64,000 nt of DNA from Athripsodes cinereus. Lineage: Eukaryota > Arthropoda > Insecta > Trichoptera > Leptoceridae. The translations under genes and the position numbers were made by a program. The notes beneath the pieces are model-generated. The model was not told the origin of the DNA, ran no database searches, and was given only the letters and a program-made list of their open reading frames with translations. The stretch covers positions 335,153 through 399,152 of the forward strand of contig OX388329.1 in assembly GCA_947579605.1 (NCBI GenBank), in the 5' to 3' direction. Below are positions 29,436 through 40,225 of this stretch, piece by piece; positions within the stretch are counted from its first letter, which is position 1; each line of letters begins with the position of its first letter.

Positions 29436-30394
29436 AATAGTACTAGAAGTAATTTATGCAAAAATGATTATTGAACTACAGATTTATTTGTTTTTTATTT
29501 ATTGACAGATACAAAAAAAATATTGTATACGAGTATTCTATTATTTCGGTGGTAACTTTATGAAAGTTCATTTTTATTAATATTAAAATGATTTAGTTAA
29601 AACACTGTAACTTTCACTGTATAAATTTAATTTTGGCAGAGGCCTTTCGGACTTAGTTTGTGCCCATAGCAAAAATATACCAACATTATTTTTTTGCCAG
29701 TCTGAAGAAATGTTAAAATTCAAAATGAATATTTATTACCTGTTAATAAAATTTAATTGAATAATTTACGTTAAATTGAATAGGTAATTAGTTTATTTAA
29801 GAATAATATTATTATTTGAATAAATATTTATTCTTCTTTACCAAATAAAATTAAGAGTAAAAAATATGTATACTTAGCAACATCGGAATGGTTACTAGGA
29901 CTATCTGTTGTATTTTAAGCATTTTTTGTATCTATTACCAAGTTAAGCAAAATACCCATGAAAAGAGCAACATGAAAATAAAAAAAAATTCAACATAAAG
30001 AAAAACTTTATTTAATTTGCATATTTTATTGTCTGGAGTTTTATTTCGTACAAAATAAAATAATTTTATCTTTCGTATTTAATAACGAATACAATTTTAG
30101 TAGGTACATATTATTATACCTATTGTAGATACTTAATTTACCAACGAAATAATGTTGAAATATCTTTATTTCTCGGATATTTCAGGAGTCCAAGAACTCC
30201 TATTTATCCGTTTAGGTGAAGATTTTTTTTTTCATGCTTATCACATGACTTGAAATTATTGAAAGAAAATCTAGAGTAGTTCAAAATAATATGATTAATA
30301 TCTACACTTCTAATAAGTAAAATCCAGTTCCCGATTGTGTCAAAAAAATCATAATATTTTATTTGCTGGTTATATATAGGTAAGAAAAACCATC
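29436..30394. other. AT-rich, no gene recognised
   Basis: About 960 bp without identified features. Confidence 0.45.
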
Positions 30395-30407
30395 ATATAA
30401 TTTGATA

Positions 30408-30576
30408 AAATAAAAATAAAAATAACAAACTTTGTTTAATTCCACTTTAGTCAATACAATAAATAACTAGTTATTTATTGTATTGACTAAAGTGGAATTA
30501 AACAAAGTTTGTTATTTTTATTTTTATTTTATAAAATGAATTTCCACAGTGTAACTCACATAAAATTAGAAAGTTT
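30408..30576. mobile_element. Perfect 128-bp palindrome insertion, copy 30.4k
   Basis: 30405-30532 is an exact palindrome with no spacer (centre aact|agtt). A 44-nt unique segment (30533-30576) follows, and atataatttgata repeats at 30395-30407 and 30577-30589 as a 13-bp target duplication. Arms, tail length and duplication match the Penelope-like insertions at 19.8, 27.1 and 55.6 kb, but no hammerhead core is present. The tail start aaaatgaa...agtgt resembles that of the 27.1k copy. Confidence 0.75.
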
Positions 30577-30589
30577 ATATAATTTGATA

Positions 30590-31690
30590 CTTCCTAATCA
30601 TAGGGCATGTATCGTTTGAAAAGAAAGAATTATAAAATTTATAAAGAAATAGTATTCAGTAAATTCTGATTAATGTGAAGCATTTATTCTAATATAATTG
30701 GATGTGAATTATGTGATGTGAAATAAAATAGAATGTTTTGTACTAACATTGGTTTTATTTAATTTAAATAGGATGTAACAATTATCACATTATAAATTTT
30801 GTTAAGAGAAAATATGGTTTTAAAACGTTTAGTTTAACTGCCAAAATGGAACTGAATTTCAAATAATACTTATGTGACTTCTAACTATGTGTAAATTTGG
30901 CTACTCAAAATGCATAATCAATCCCACTAGCGGATGAAATCATAATCAAAAATATCTACTCCTCATTTCAAAAGATGTCGGTGGTTGTACAATTTTAAGA
31001 GCTATTCATAACATGAAATATAAGAAAAATTAAATTAAACTAAATTGAACCCCCACAATATAATAGAAACTTTTTTTAAGAATTTCTTCCATATATAAAA
31101 TAAATAAATAAAAATTAGCGTCAGAGAAATAATAGTAACAATATGTGTATCTGATAATAATAATATCTTGTTTATGAAAATGTTGTGACAATATTTGATA
31201 CTACGTCGGGCGAGAACAAAACATTTAAAATTCAGAAATATTTACATAGATTATAATTATTATGGTTGCTGTTTTAATTGCCAGAAATGGAATTTATTTA
31301 CAGTGGGAGTGAAAGTAAGTAAATGGAAAACATCTTGTAATATAATTAGTGGTTGTGGCGTACAGGGGTAGAGGGTGGCAGGAGAAGGGATGATGAGAAA
31401 GAGAGTGAGAGGTGATTCCAGCTTACTGTAAAGCAACCACCTCCCGAAATCACTACTACAGCACTGTCTTAGATTTTTTTTATTTCTGATTTGCTCGACC
31501 CTTATAAACTGATTTGCGTTGAGAAGAACATAGCCGATAAAAAATTATAGTCATAAGTTTGTAAATAATGAACTTAGAACATATTTTCATTAAGATTATT
31601 ACAATTTGGAAGATATGAAAATTCCAAAGATAGAAGAAATCAATGATATATTGACTTAGTAAAACACAATATCCGAAACACAATTTATTA
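30590..31690. other. AT-rich, no gene recognised
   Basis: A purine-rich patch at 31365-31410 resembles 24.80-24.83 kb in composition only. No gene. Confidence 0.4.
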
Positions 31691-32280
31691 TTTTTGACAA
31701 TAAGGCTACGATCCTTACAAGAATCATTACAGCTGAAAGGCCATGCGACCCCAGAACAAAACTAATAAAATCAGGGGATAGACAAAGAAATAGGATGAAG
31801 TTCACAAGTATTCCGAAACCTAAGAGGTTCCTGTTGGTGGGGAGGTGTCAGAGGATTGGAAATCTCATTGGAAGAGGTAGTTCAATGAATGCAGAGACGC
31901 TAAGAATAAATGAAGCTGATTCCTGCCCTGTGGTTTTGAAAGGATCGTTTAAGGATTTTGTGATAGAAAAATATTTTTTCTGAGCAAAAATTATATACAA
32001 CAATGATTGACGTAAGTTTATCTGCCGCATGTGTTGCAATCCAATATATTATTATGTTTGTATGTTATATTATTTGAGTCAATTCCTTCATCTCCCTCAC
32101 ACTTTGTCACGCTGTAAGCAAAGCAGGATGGTTATCGGCGGATCTTTAATTTCCGCTTTTTTTCTTCTTCGTCTTTTCAAAACCAACAAAGTGCGATGTT
32201 GATAATAAAATTGAGCAACAAACATAAAATGTGTGTATACAAGCAAACAAGGTGAAAAACACCCATGTACTATCTTGCGT
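31691..32280. other. Unassigned; small open frame 31795-31983
   Basis: A 62-codon frame (+) starting MKFTSIPKPKRFLL has a more balanced composition than its surroundings. It has no recognised domain, splice context or repeat partner. I cannot tell a relic from chance. Confidence 0.25.
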
Positions 32281-32345
32281 CCTGTTGTAAAACGACGCCG
32301 CGACATCGCGCGTGACGCCGAGGTGAGAGAAACAATCCCGAGAAA
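32281..32345. other. Small CpG-rich patch
   Basis: aaaacgacgccgcgacatcg then cgcgtgacgccgaggtgag shares words with the island at 23.46 kb. Possibly two fragments of one GC-rich repeat. Confidence 0.35.
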
Positions 32346-32624
32346 CAGAAATACATTCGAGAGATGAAAAGAATCTCTATAGGACCTTCATGTATGTGTT
32401 TGTGTGTATGTGTATGGGTGTGTGTTTATTGAAAGAGTATGACAAGATAAAGAGCATTGTATATTATATAAAATATACCAACACATAAAATATTGTATAT
32501 TCATTTAGTTATTTCATCTCCGTTCAGTTCTTATAAAATATTGAAAAAAAAAACAACTTTCTTTGACAATAAGTATATACCAGATTATGACATAACTTAA
32601 CGAAAACATGATAGATTAGTGGTC

Positions 32625-32770
32625 TACACACATTGGCCTAGTAAATGAGGAGTTGTGGGCTCGAATCGATGTGAATGATTCTTATAATAATGGTTTGAAG
32701 TTTGAATCCAAGATGAAAAATGACTTATGTTATGCTCAAACATTTTATATTTATGTGTTTGAGTTTTTAT
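32625..32770 (+). mobile_element. Possible degraded tRNA-derived SINE
   Basis: tagtggtctacacacattgg then gagttgtgggctcgaatc resembles A- and B-box spacing. The match is weak and no second copy is clear. Confidence 0.3.
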
Positions 32771-33470
32771 AAGTTGATTTTATTCTTAGAAAAGAAGTGA
32801 GTGTTAATAAAAAAAAAACATCAATTTTGTAGGCAACCAATATGTTTTTTTTTTTATTTTGTCAGGTAGAAGACGACTTTTGTGCATTTAGTCGACTGAC
32901 TACTGTTTATTGTTGATCTAGCTATGGAAGATTAGTGTACAGGTACATTAATTATTCAGCAATAATTATTATTTTTTAGAATATTGAGGCACCAGTCAAT
33001 ATAATTTAAATCACTTTAGAGTTTCAGTTTAGTTGGTAAAAAAATATATTGTGATTTATGGTTTATTATATAGAATATCTGAACAAAAACTACTTACAAA
33101 ATATCTAAAATGACCTCACTTAAAGCAGTGCATAATGAAAATAGCCATTCCCTACCGCATGTGTTGTATTGTAAGGTAAATAACATACTCGTACCTATTA
33201 TATTTTATATGAAAACAATAGCATATTATACTCGACGTTATGAAGAGGTTAAAAACAGTGGCGGATGCGGGAAAGAAAATTTTATTAATTGTAACAATAA
33301 TAATATTAAAGATGAAAAAATGACAATTCAATATTGCCGAATTTAAAAAAAAAATGTACTATTTTCTGACAGACAAACTCGAAAGAAGATGAAAGAGTAA
33401 CATTATATTCCTCCTTGGATCTTCCAAAGAAGACTTTTGTCATAGACAAGATATGATTTCTTTTTCATTT
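32771..33470. other. AT-rich, no gene recognised
   Basis: A 78-codon plus-strand frame at 33110-33346 lacks any recognisable feature. Confidence 0.4.
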
Positions 33471-33477
33471 AATTAGT

Positions 33478-33705
33478 TTCGTAAATGGAGATGGATAGAA
33501 CACATAATAGCTAGAAGCCCAGATGACAAATGTCCAAAGTTTCTTACATATTGGAGACCACGAGAAGTAACCAGGAGCATAGGAAGACCCACAAGACAGA
33601 GAGGGATGATAATATCACTCGACACGCTGGGGTCAGCTGGATGCAGACGGCGCAGAATCGGACGACATGGAAAGAAATGGATTGAGAAGAAGAAGAAGAA
33701 GTTTC
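33478..33705 (+). pseudogene. RTE-a-like LINE C-terminal relic
   Basis: Decodes with frameshifts to KWRWIEHIIARSPDDKCPKF, YWRPREVTRSIGRPTRQR, RHAGVSWMQTAQNRTTWKEM and ends in a (GAA)n run (33693-33701). Post-RT region only. Confidence 0.65.
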
Positions 33706-34169
33706 CACTAATTAGATACAATCAATGTCTTAGAAATGTATTTGGTTACCTGTGAGGTATTTCTGTTGATAAATAAATGATTTTTTTTCTTTTTTCTCGC
33801 CTCTGTCTGTGGCTCGAGTAGGTACCAGTATATCCCATGGTCCAGTGGCGAGTGAGTGACAGATGTTCTCTATTCGGGAGGTGAGACTAATGGTGTTTTT
33901 GTGTCAGCACTCTGAGAAGGTATCACTACATATACATACATACATACATAATGTATAGCGGCGAGCAATGTGTGATGTGATGTGGTGTGTACCTCAGTCA
34001 GTTAGGTACACATCCATAGTGTTATAATATTATTTTCCTAGGATAGAAGCCATGATCAGCGCAGGACCCAGGTAAGGCATTGTTTCATTGGATCCAACCA
34101 CGTGATCATTGTTGTGAAAATACTTCGACCATTCCGAAATTAGGTACATCTAATACGAGTATACAAAAT
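33706..34169. other. No gene recognised
   Basis: A short (CATA)n run is at 33932-33952. Otherwise nothing identified. Confidence 0.4.
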
Positions 34170-34480
34170 TCTCGTGTCACAGTTTGTTATCATACTCCTC
34201 CGAAACGGCTGGACCGATTTTGATGAAATTTGGTGCTTATTGGGTAGGTCTGAGAATTGGCCAACATCTAGGTATTTTTCTTACCCCTAAAAGTTAAGGG
34301 TGGTCGATCTCGATTTTTTTATTTTATTTTTTGTATTTTTTATTTTTTTTATAGTGAAGCATTAAAAAATATGTACAGCCCTAAATTTTCACCCTTCTAC
34401 CATCAACCCCTTTTTAAGTAGCGATATTAGTAATCCAGAAATAATTTATACGGCAAAACAACGCTTGCCGGGTCAGCTAG
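34170..34480 (+). mobile_element. Helitron-like non-autonomous repeat, copy 2
   Basis: Runs TCTCGTGTCACAG...TCCTCCGAAACGGCTGGACC...CTTGCCGGGTCAGCTAG with a T following. It is the reverse-oriented partner of 9235-9570. Both ends are shared, so these approximate the true element borders. Confidence 0.6.
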
Positions 34481-34523
34481 TTATCATATAAAATATATTG
34501 AACAATTTATTTTGTCATTGAAC

Positions 34524-34765
34524 AATGGCTGAAAGAAAGGGTGTGAGGAAGCGCGGGCATCCGAGAACCACGTGGCTTCATCACGTGGATCAAATTCTCA
34601 AGGACGGCCGTGTGTTGAGTAATAGGAACCGACATGCGTACATGAGAAATTGTATGAACGTGGAGGAAGCGAACGGAGTGTGTAAGGATAGATCTATTTG
34701 ACGCTCTGTTCTCTCTGCCTACCCCACCTGGGACATGGCGTGAGAGTATAATAAAGTATAGTTTA
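34524..34765 (+). pseudogene. RTE-b LINE C-terminus
   Basis: Decodes to MAERKGVRKRGHPRTTWLHH, VDQILKDGRVLSNRNRHAYM, RNCMNVEEANGVCKDRSI, a TGA in place of Trp, then RSVLSAYPTWDMA and the stop. It is followed by gtataataaagtatag. One nonsense change. Confidence 0.7.
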
Positions 34766-34879
34766 TAGTACAAAATATTGAAACAATTTATTATACTGTA
34801 TACCTACCTAAGCTAGGAAATTTTATTTACAAAAAAACATTTTAGAAAACGATCACAAAACAAATAAAATACGTAGGTA

Positions 34880-35023
34880 TTTATTTATTTATTTTATACC
34901 TTACCTACTGTACATTGGTTACAATATTACAAAATAAAACAGTGTCATAAAAATATCAGTTATTCAATTCAATGTACAGAGGGCGAGTTTATCGCTAAAA
35001 TGCGATGTCTTCCAACTAACCCG
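34880..35023 (-). mobile_element. TAIL-G copy, antisense
   Basis: tatttatttattttatacc...tgtacattggttacaatatt...atgtacagagggcgagttta and gatgtcttccaactaacccgg closely match 546-694. Confidence 0.65.
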
Positions 35024-35689
35024 GTATGATGTTTGTATTTCTTTAGAAAAATCACGTCAAATAAAGCGCGTCATAAAATATTTATTTTTCATCTCAAGTG
35101 AATCTTCATGATGAATTTTAAAAAAAGCGATGGTTTTAAGTAACTTTGGTAATTTATAATTACCTATTGCATTGTTCTCCCTGGCTTTGTTCCCTGGCCT
35201 TTACGTGTAATATTCATCACACTGCCCGTATGACTGATGTCTTCTGACAGTTCTGTGAAGTGTAGATCTCAACTGTATTATTTATACCTATACATTACTA
35301 AAAATAAATATCGACCATCGACCCCATCACTTAAATATTACCTATATGAATTTATTTTCTCACTTTTAATTTAACGTCTTGAATAGTAGCTATAACTTTC
35401 TATCTTATAAGTTTAGTAGCCAGTACATCAAGTTTTATTACACATGTCCAAAAAAATTAACATATCCAGAATTGGCGACATAATATCTCAACAATGTTGA
35501 ATTGAAGATATGAAATGTCTTAATAGTGGTAAGTTACATGAATCATTTAAAGCATTTGTGGAAACATCAAAGATACCCTTGACAGAAATGGACAGCAATA
35601 CAGAGGTCATCCAGAAACTAATTTCGGATATTAAAAAGCGAAAAGTGTCCTTTTAAGGCCAAAGGCCAAAGTTAGTATAACTGATCATC
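35024..35689. other. No gene recognised
   Basis: AT-rich. No repeat assigned. Confidence 0.4.
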
Positions 35690-35862
35690 AAGAGTAAGAT
35701 TGAGGGTTGATAAGGTGTTGGAAGAAGGTGGATCTCCTGGCTCCATAATATACCTACAGAGCCGGACAGAATTATGGAGGGTCAAGGAGCTGTTTCAGAC
35801 TGCCCAGGATAGGAACGCATTCTCGCAAATGATAGTCAACGTCGGGGGGACCTGATTTATGA
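35690..35862 (+). pseudogene. RTE-c C-terminal relic
   Basis: Recoverable words are KIEG, GVGRRWISWLHN, ELFQTAQDRNAFSQMIVNVG and GT with a stop, aligned with 54.31-54.47 kb. Several frameshifts. Confidence 0.65.
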
Positions 35863-35864
35863 AC

Positions 35865-35945
35865 ACCTGCCTTTTACATAAATCCACTCAAATCTTCCAG
35901 AAAAAAGTGATAGGCTTGTTCTTTACCGGCGACTCCATAAAAATC
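35865..35945 (+). repeat. REP-C 3' fragment
   Basis: aacacctgccttttac...gttctttaccggcgactcc matches REP-C at 42.60-42.67 kb and leads directly into the 202-bp duplicated unit. Confidence 0.5.
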
Positions 35946-36530
35946 CAAATTAATTTTTAATAGAATAATTTCATGTAGGTATCTTCATAATATAAAAGTA
36001 AATGTGAATATTCTGTTTCAACAAGATACAACTTGTTTCACTTTGTTTACTTAATGTAAAACATAAACATTATCTATTCACTGTGTCGTTGTTTAGGAAG
36101 AAGAATTCCATAATGTAATAAAAAAAAACAAACCCTCCATAAAAATCCAAATTAATTTTTAATAGAATAATTTCATGTAGGTATCTTTTTTTTTTTAAAA
36201 AAAAAAAGATATATCTGGGTTTTTGTTATAAACCCAAAAACAACCTTATACACCTTTCACAGTAAGCTACTAAAAGGTTGTGTCGTGAAAGGGGAGTTTG
36301 CCGGCACCTGGTATCGAATCACGGACCCCAGGTTCACGAGGCCGAGACTCTACCTCCAGGCTACCGACGAACTCAATTCATAATATAAAAGTAAATGTGA
36401 ATATTCTGTTTCAACAAGATACAACTTGTTTCACTTTGTTTACTTAATGTAAAACATAAACATTATCTATTCACTGTGTCGTTGTTTAGGAAGAAGAATT
36501 CCATAATGTAATAAAAAAAAACAAACCCTC
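35933..36530. repeat. 202-bp tandem duplication, second unit split by SINE-2
   Basis: Unit 1 runs 35933-36134 and unit 2 starts at 36135. Unit 2 is interrupted after gtaggtatctt (36187) by a SINE-2 and resumes at about 36377 with ttcataatataaaa. The units are nearly identical and include tgtgtcgttgtttaggaaga then agaattcca, an FB-A end motif. The duplication came first, the SINE second. Confidence 0.85.
36188..36376 (-). mobile_element. SINE-2, antisense, inside the tandem duplication
   Basis: T-rich/A-rich tail, gggtttttgttataaaccc hairpin, gtgtcgtgaaaggggagttt, B box region cacctggtatcgaatcac, A box cctccaggctaccgacgaactc. The empty site is preserved at 35985/35986 in unit 1. Confidence 0.85.
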
Positions 36531-36841
36531 TCTCAAAAATAAAACATAAGTTGAAGGAAGCAATTACATTTTGATTTCGTAAACTATAAGTATCAGTAAC
36601 ACATTATGTAAACGGTCTTCCTGTAAGTTGTATTTCTTAATACTTGACTTTCAAAAATATATAATTTTATTGTAGACTCCACAAAGTAAAAATGCATGAC
36701 AATAATATTACAACAAAAATCATCAAATATTTATTGATAATATTGTTAGGTATATGTATTTCCTTAATCTACATACAAATGATAGATATTATAACATTAG
36801 CTGTCATGGATAAGTAAACTCAGATATAGGTATATACTTAT
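36531..36841. other. AT-rich, no gene recognised
   Basis: Nothing identified. Confidence 0.4.
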
Positions 36842-37105
36842 ATTATAGCGAATTACAATCCATTGCATTTGTCTGCAACGTGTTTGAACTTTCTTCTCCA
36901 TTCCAACCTATTTTCAGCTAGTCCACATAGGACTGTCTCTTGATCGGCCTCTGCCATTTCTTCTCCTCCGCGATGTTGATGAGCAATGCCTGGGTGCCTG
37001 ACGTTGTGGCCAATCCAGTAAGCTATTGTTGGCTGATTTTTTTAAGTAGTTGCTTTCTTTCACCTACCCTGATTAACACCTCTTCGTTTTCGAGGTTATA
37101 GGTAT
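36842..37105 (-). pseudogene. RTE-d LINE C-terminus, antisense, with internal deletion
   Basis: The minus strand decodes to ENEEVLIRVGERKQLL, then YWIGHNVRHPGIAH and RGRSRDS, followed by AENRLEWRRKFKHVADKCNG. It aligns with 28.79-29.08 kb but lacks part of the segment between the two ends. Frameshifted. Confidence 0.7.
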
Positions 37106-37596
37106 TATAATTATAATATGTAACATTGCAATGACGCAAACTCGTATCGATTTTTTTATTTATACATTAAAAAGTAGACAGATACTCAATAATAGATAAT
37201 AATTATTGTTGTAACATTAAAGTTGTTACACCCCTCCATAAAGTAATAGAGGGAGGACATTTGATGGTATCGTTAATGTTATTTTTTGTAAAATACTAAT
37301 GATGAATACAAATCAGAAACGAGTGCTCTACGGGAGGGGGTGTATAGCTGATATAAATTGCGATAGGTATAGATAGACCTACCTACTTACCTATTATTCT
37401 AATTGAATAAACTGGGGAATGGCGTTGTAAAAACTACAGCAAATAAAATATGAGACGTTTTGTACATGATCGAATATTCGAGAATACTTTTTAATCTTTC
37501 TGTAAGAATTGGAATACGCTGAAGTAAATATTTTTTCTAATTTTTCTGCCAGCTTTCGTATCTCCAATGTAAGTGATAATTTGTTATTAATTGTGT
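37106..37596. other. AT-rich, no gene recognised
   Basis: Nothing identified. Confidence 0.4.
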
Positions 37597-38084
37597 CAGT
37601 GCATAGTGTCGCTTGCTCAATGCGTGCATCATCCCAATCCTTCTATATGGCTGCGAGTCTTGGCACTTAACCAAGGCTCAAGAGCGGAAGATACTAAGCT
37701 TTGAAAATAAATGTCTTAGAAGGATTTTGGATGTCAGATGGTATGAACATGTTTCAAATGATGCTGTGCGCCGGCGCACCCAGCAGAGACCTGTAATCTC
37801 CGTAATACAAGAGAGACGATGGTCCTGGCTGGGACATGTTTTGAGAATGCCCAATGATAGTTGGCCAAAAAGAGCACTGTTCTTCCGTCCGCAGGGGTTC
37901 CGTAGGCCCGGGCGTCCCTCTTTCACAATACACCGTTCCTATGACAACGATATCAGAGCGCAAGGAATGTCGTAGGAAGAGGTGACGCAATTGGCACAGA
38001 GACGCTCTGAATGGAGGAGGCTGGTTTCTGCCCTGTGCTCCCGAGAGGAGCGTTGAGGGCGATGATGATGATGATGATGATAGT
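37597..38084 (+). mobile_element. RTE-e LINE 3' part with (GAT)n tail
   Basis: Thumb and C-terminal RT sequence followed immediately after the stop by a (GAT)n tail (38063-38083). A nearly identical shorter copy is at 41577-41851 (-). 5' truncated near 37600. Confidence 0.8.
37613..38056 (+). pseudogene. RTE-like reverse transcriptase C-terminus with one stop
   Basis: Reads LNACIIPILLYGCESWHLTK, ENKCLRRILDVRWYEHV, RRWSWLGHVLRMPND, FFRPQGFRRPGRPSFTIHRS and NDIRAQGMS. A TAG follows (37973-37975), where the sister copy has TGG. Then EEVTQLAQRRSEWRRLVSAL and CSREER before the true stop at 38056. So the natural end is about 27 codons beyond the first stop. The catalytic palm lies upstream and is missing. 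Confidence 0.8.
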
Positions 38085-38086
38085 AG

Positions 38087-38146
38087 AATTCCATAGTTAG
38101 GTAAATTGAAACAAAAGTTTCTTTATACAGTAAATTATTGATAATG
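38087..38146. repeat. FB-A family, left part of an interrupted copy
   Basis: gtagaattccatagttagg...tttctttatacagtaaattattgataatg matches 42.69-42.76 kb. It continues after the insertion at 38513. Confidence 0.6.
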
Positions 38147-38512
38147 TTAATTATGTACTACAACCACTTTAATTTTTTATTTACAATATTTTGTTTTAAA
38201 TTTAAAACAAAATATTGTAAATAAAATGTTAGCGCCATACAAGTCACCCTTACTAACAATGTTTCCTATAAATAAAAACTCTCCATCTCTTTCCCACTCT
38301 AACGCCCCCACCCTTCCCTAACTAATTAATCGTCTAATAATCTAAGCAGTTCTAGTATTTATTTAGTTTTAGTATAACACTCGTCAATGACGCATCTGAG
38401 CGTTGAAAAAAAAAAAAAAATAATAATAAAGTGGTTGTAGTACATAATTAACTAATTCTTTAATTAAAAATGTTTCGTGATTACCACATAGTTAGTGCCA
38501 AAAAAATCAAAC
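38147..38512. mobile_element. Insertion with inverted ends, possible Penelope-like relative (38.1k)
   Basis: aaattattgataatg repeats at 38132-38146 and 38513-38527, a 15-bp target duplication within FB-A. Outer inverted repeats TTAATTATGTACTAC...CACTTTA (38147-38171) and their complement (38427-38451), a 25-bp-arm perfect palindrome at about 38172-38221, a body, an A-rich tract, and a 61-nt unique tail (38452-38512). TTAA at both ends of the inverted repeats also allows a piggyBac-like reading, but the longer duplication lies outside it. Confidence 0.6.
38389..38418 (+). other. CTCGTCAATG-stem-TGAAA hairpin motif
   Basis: cactcgtcaatgacgcatct then gagcgttgaaaa: CGC/GCG stem in the place of GTGCA/TGCAC in the 19.84 kb copy, with the same flanking words CTCGTCAATG and TTGAAA. 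Confidence 0.4.
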
Positions 38513-38600
38513 AAATTATTGATAATGATCTAATAAGTCAAAAGACGTCAATATTTATGAAAAATCAAAGTAAGATAATGAATATTTCTCGAATTATCGA
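38513..38600. repeat. FB-A family, right part
   Basis: aaattattgataatgatctaataagtc then aaaagacgtc continues the copy begun at 38087. Confidence 0.6.
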
Positions 38601-39654
38601 CCTATTAATAAATTTAATTAATTAAAAAAAAACACCTCAAGGTTCCGATGTACCTACTCACTCATCCCCCTTAGGGTATGTGCGGGTAAAGTGATATAAT
38701 TTAATGTAATGTAATATCCTCGTCACAATATAAAACTTTATTTATTGCATCTAATTATCCTCTAATGACCGGTGGGGGGCAGTGGGAGCCTTGAGGGGCT
38801 GCACATAAAGCCCCCATGGTCCCTTGAGGCGTTCCTTAGAAAAATACACTTAGACCCGTTTTACACTACACGCTATTCATAGTATGAAATCAATTTGAAA
38901 CTTATTCAAAAACCCATGACTTTTTTAGTGAAACCATTTTGAATACTTTATCGTTATTTGAATGTGTCACTTTAAAGTTTTAAGGCAGTATTGCTGTCTT
39001 CCGAAACTCAAAGCAAATACCAACGAGTTTTTAAGTATTTCAAATTTTAAATTTTTGTATGTGTAATTAAACGAATTCAACTTTCAGCGTGTAAAAACAC
39101 ATAAAGGATTGCACCCTCCCTCGTCCGTAGATGTTGCAAAAATGTCAGTGCCTATGTCATCCATACTCTTAATGCAGAATCTTCTTAAAGAAGGGCTCAA
39201 GGTTCGCCTGAAGGGCTATCCCCGTCAAAATCCTCCCCAGAATTAAATACAATCGTTTATGTTGTGTTATAAGTCAAAAATATAGATTTTTACCTCTTTC
39301 TACTTGTTGACCTAAGGAACTGAACAGCCGATTCTTTTTACTGTCGCAAATCGTGATACTTGGGTCGTCCTTTAATCGCTTACCTTCTTGAGCCAATTTT
39401 CTCAATGTGAAAATGCACTTAGGTGTTTAAGATATAATGGGTGTTTTTGTGTAAGTGCGAATTTATTTTCATTAATCTAATACAACACATAGCCGCTTTA
39501 ATGATTTACTTGCGCTAATACTAATAATAATAAAACTTTTCTTCTTGCAATAATCTCGTCTATCTTTTAAAATCATTTTAATATCCTTTGGGGTCTCAAA
39601 ATAGACAGTATAAATATATTATATACGATTAAAGATCCATTTTTCTTAAAAAAA
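38601..39654. other. Unassigned region
   Basis: A GC-richer hairpin-like patch at 38765-38845 (tgaggggctgcacataaagcccccatgg) and another GC-richer patch at 39100-39240. No frame, repeat partner or RNA gene was found for either. Confidence 0.35.
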
Positions 39655-39800
39655 AAAACACGTTAAGGACATCCATGAAGCAGGACCGGAGGCGGTGAAC
39701 TGGCTGTCAGCACTAGAGCCGAGACTGTAGAGGACACGACGCAGCCCACATGGGTTAAGATTCATCAACACCGGGCCATACGAAAAGTAAAGTAGGTACC
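39655..39800 (+). mobile_element. Second copy of the 127-bp family (see 21135)
   Basis: catgaagcaggaccggaggc, actgtagaggacacgacgca and tgggttaagattcatcaaca, ending cgaaaagtaaagtagg. Diverged from the 21.1 kb copy. Confidence 0.65.
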
Positions 39801-40225
39801 TAAGGTTGGAAGAAAATTCTTTTGCTTTTGAAATCGATGAATTGTTTTTTATGTCATTTATTTTTATCTCATATCTCATTTATTTAACTAAGCAATATTA
39901 GATTCTACATTTTGAACACAATATAAGATTAACAATAAAATTTTAATATAACATTAAATAACAAAAACCATAAAATATTAAAATAATATGTATACAGAGG
40001 TTTAACATGTTAAAGGCTTTGTCCGTAAATATTAAAAAAAAAAAAAATTATATTCAAAATGTAGAACCCCAACATTATTCGAGTTGCTTTTCCATGATGT
40101 TCTATTAAATAGTACAATCATGGGAGATTACTTACAGAGCTACAGGGACAAAAACCTTCTTAGGTACTATCCTGGTGAACTAAATATAAACTTTGGAAAA
40201 TTAGTATTCGAAGTAGATTTTATTA
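39801..40225. other. AT-rich, inverted words only
   Basis: ttctacattttgaa (39904) and ttcaaaatgtagaa (40054) are inverted, flanking an AT-rich block with gttaaaggctttg (compare the TAIL-D end). Probably a degraded LINE tail. Confidence 0.3.

Noticed and set aside
38056..38084. Hammerhead-like gatgatga core
   Set aside because: It is only the (GAT)n tail of RTE-e, with no GAAA, stem II or cleavage site.
38147..38451. Firm call of a piggyBac MITE
   Set aside because: TTAA ends are present, but a longer 15-bp duplication lies outside, so the class was left open.
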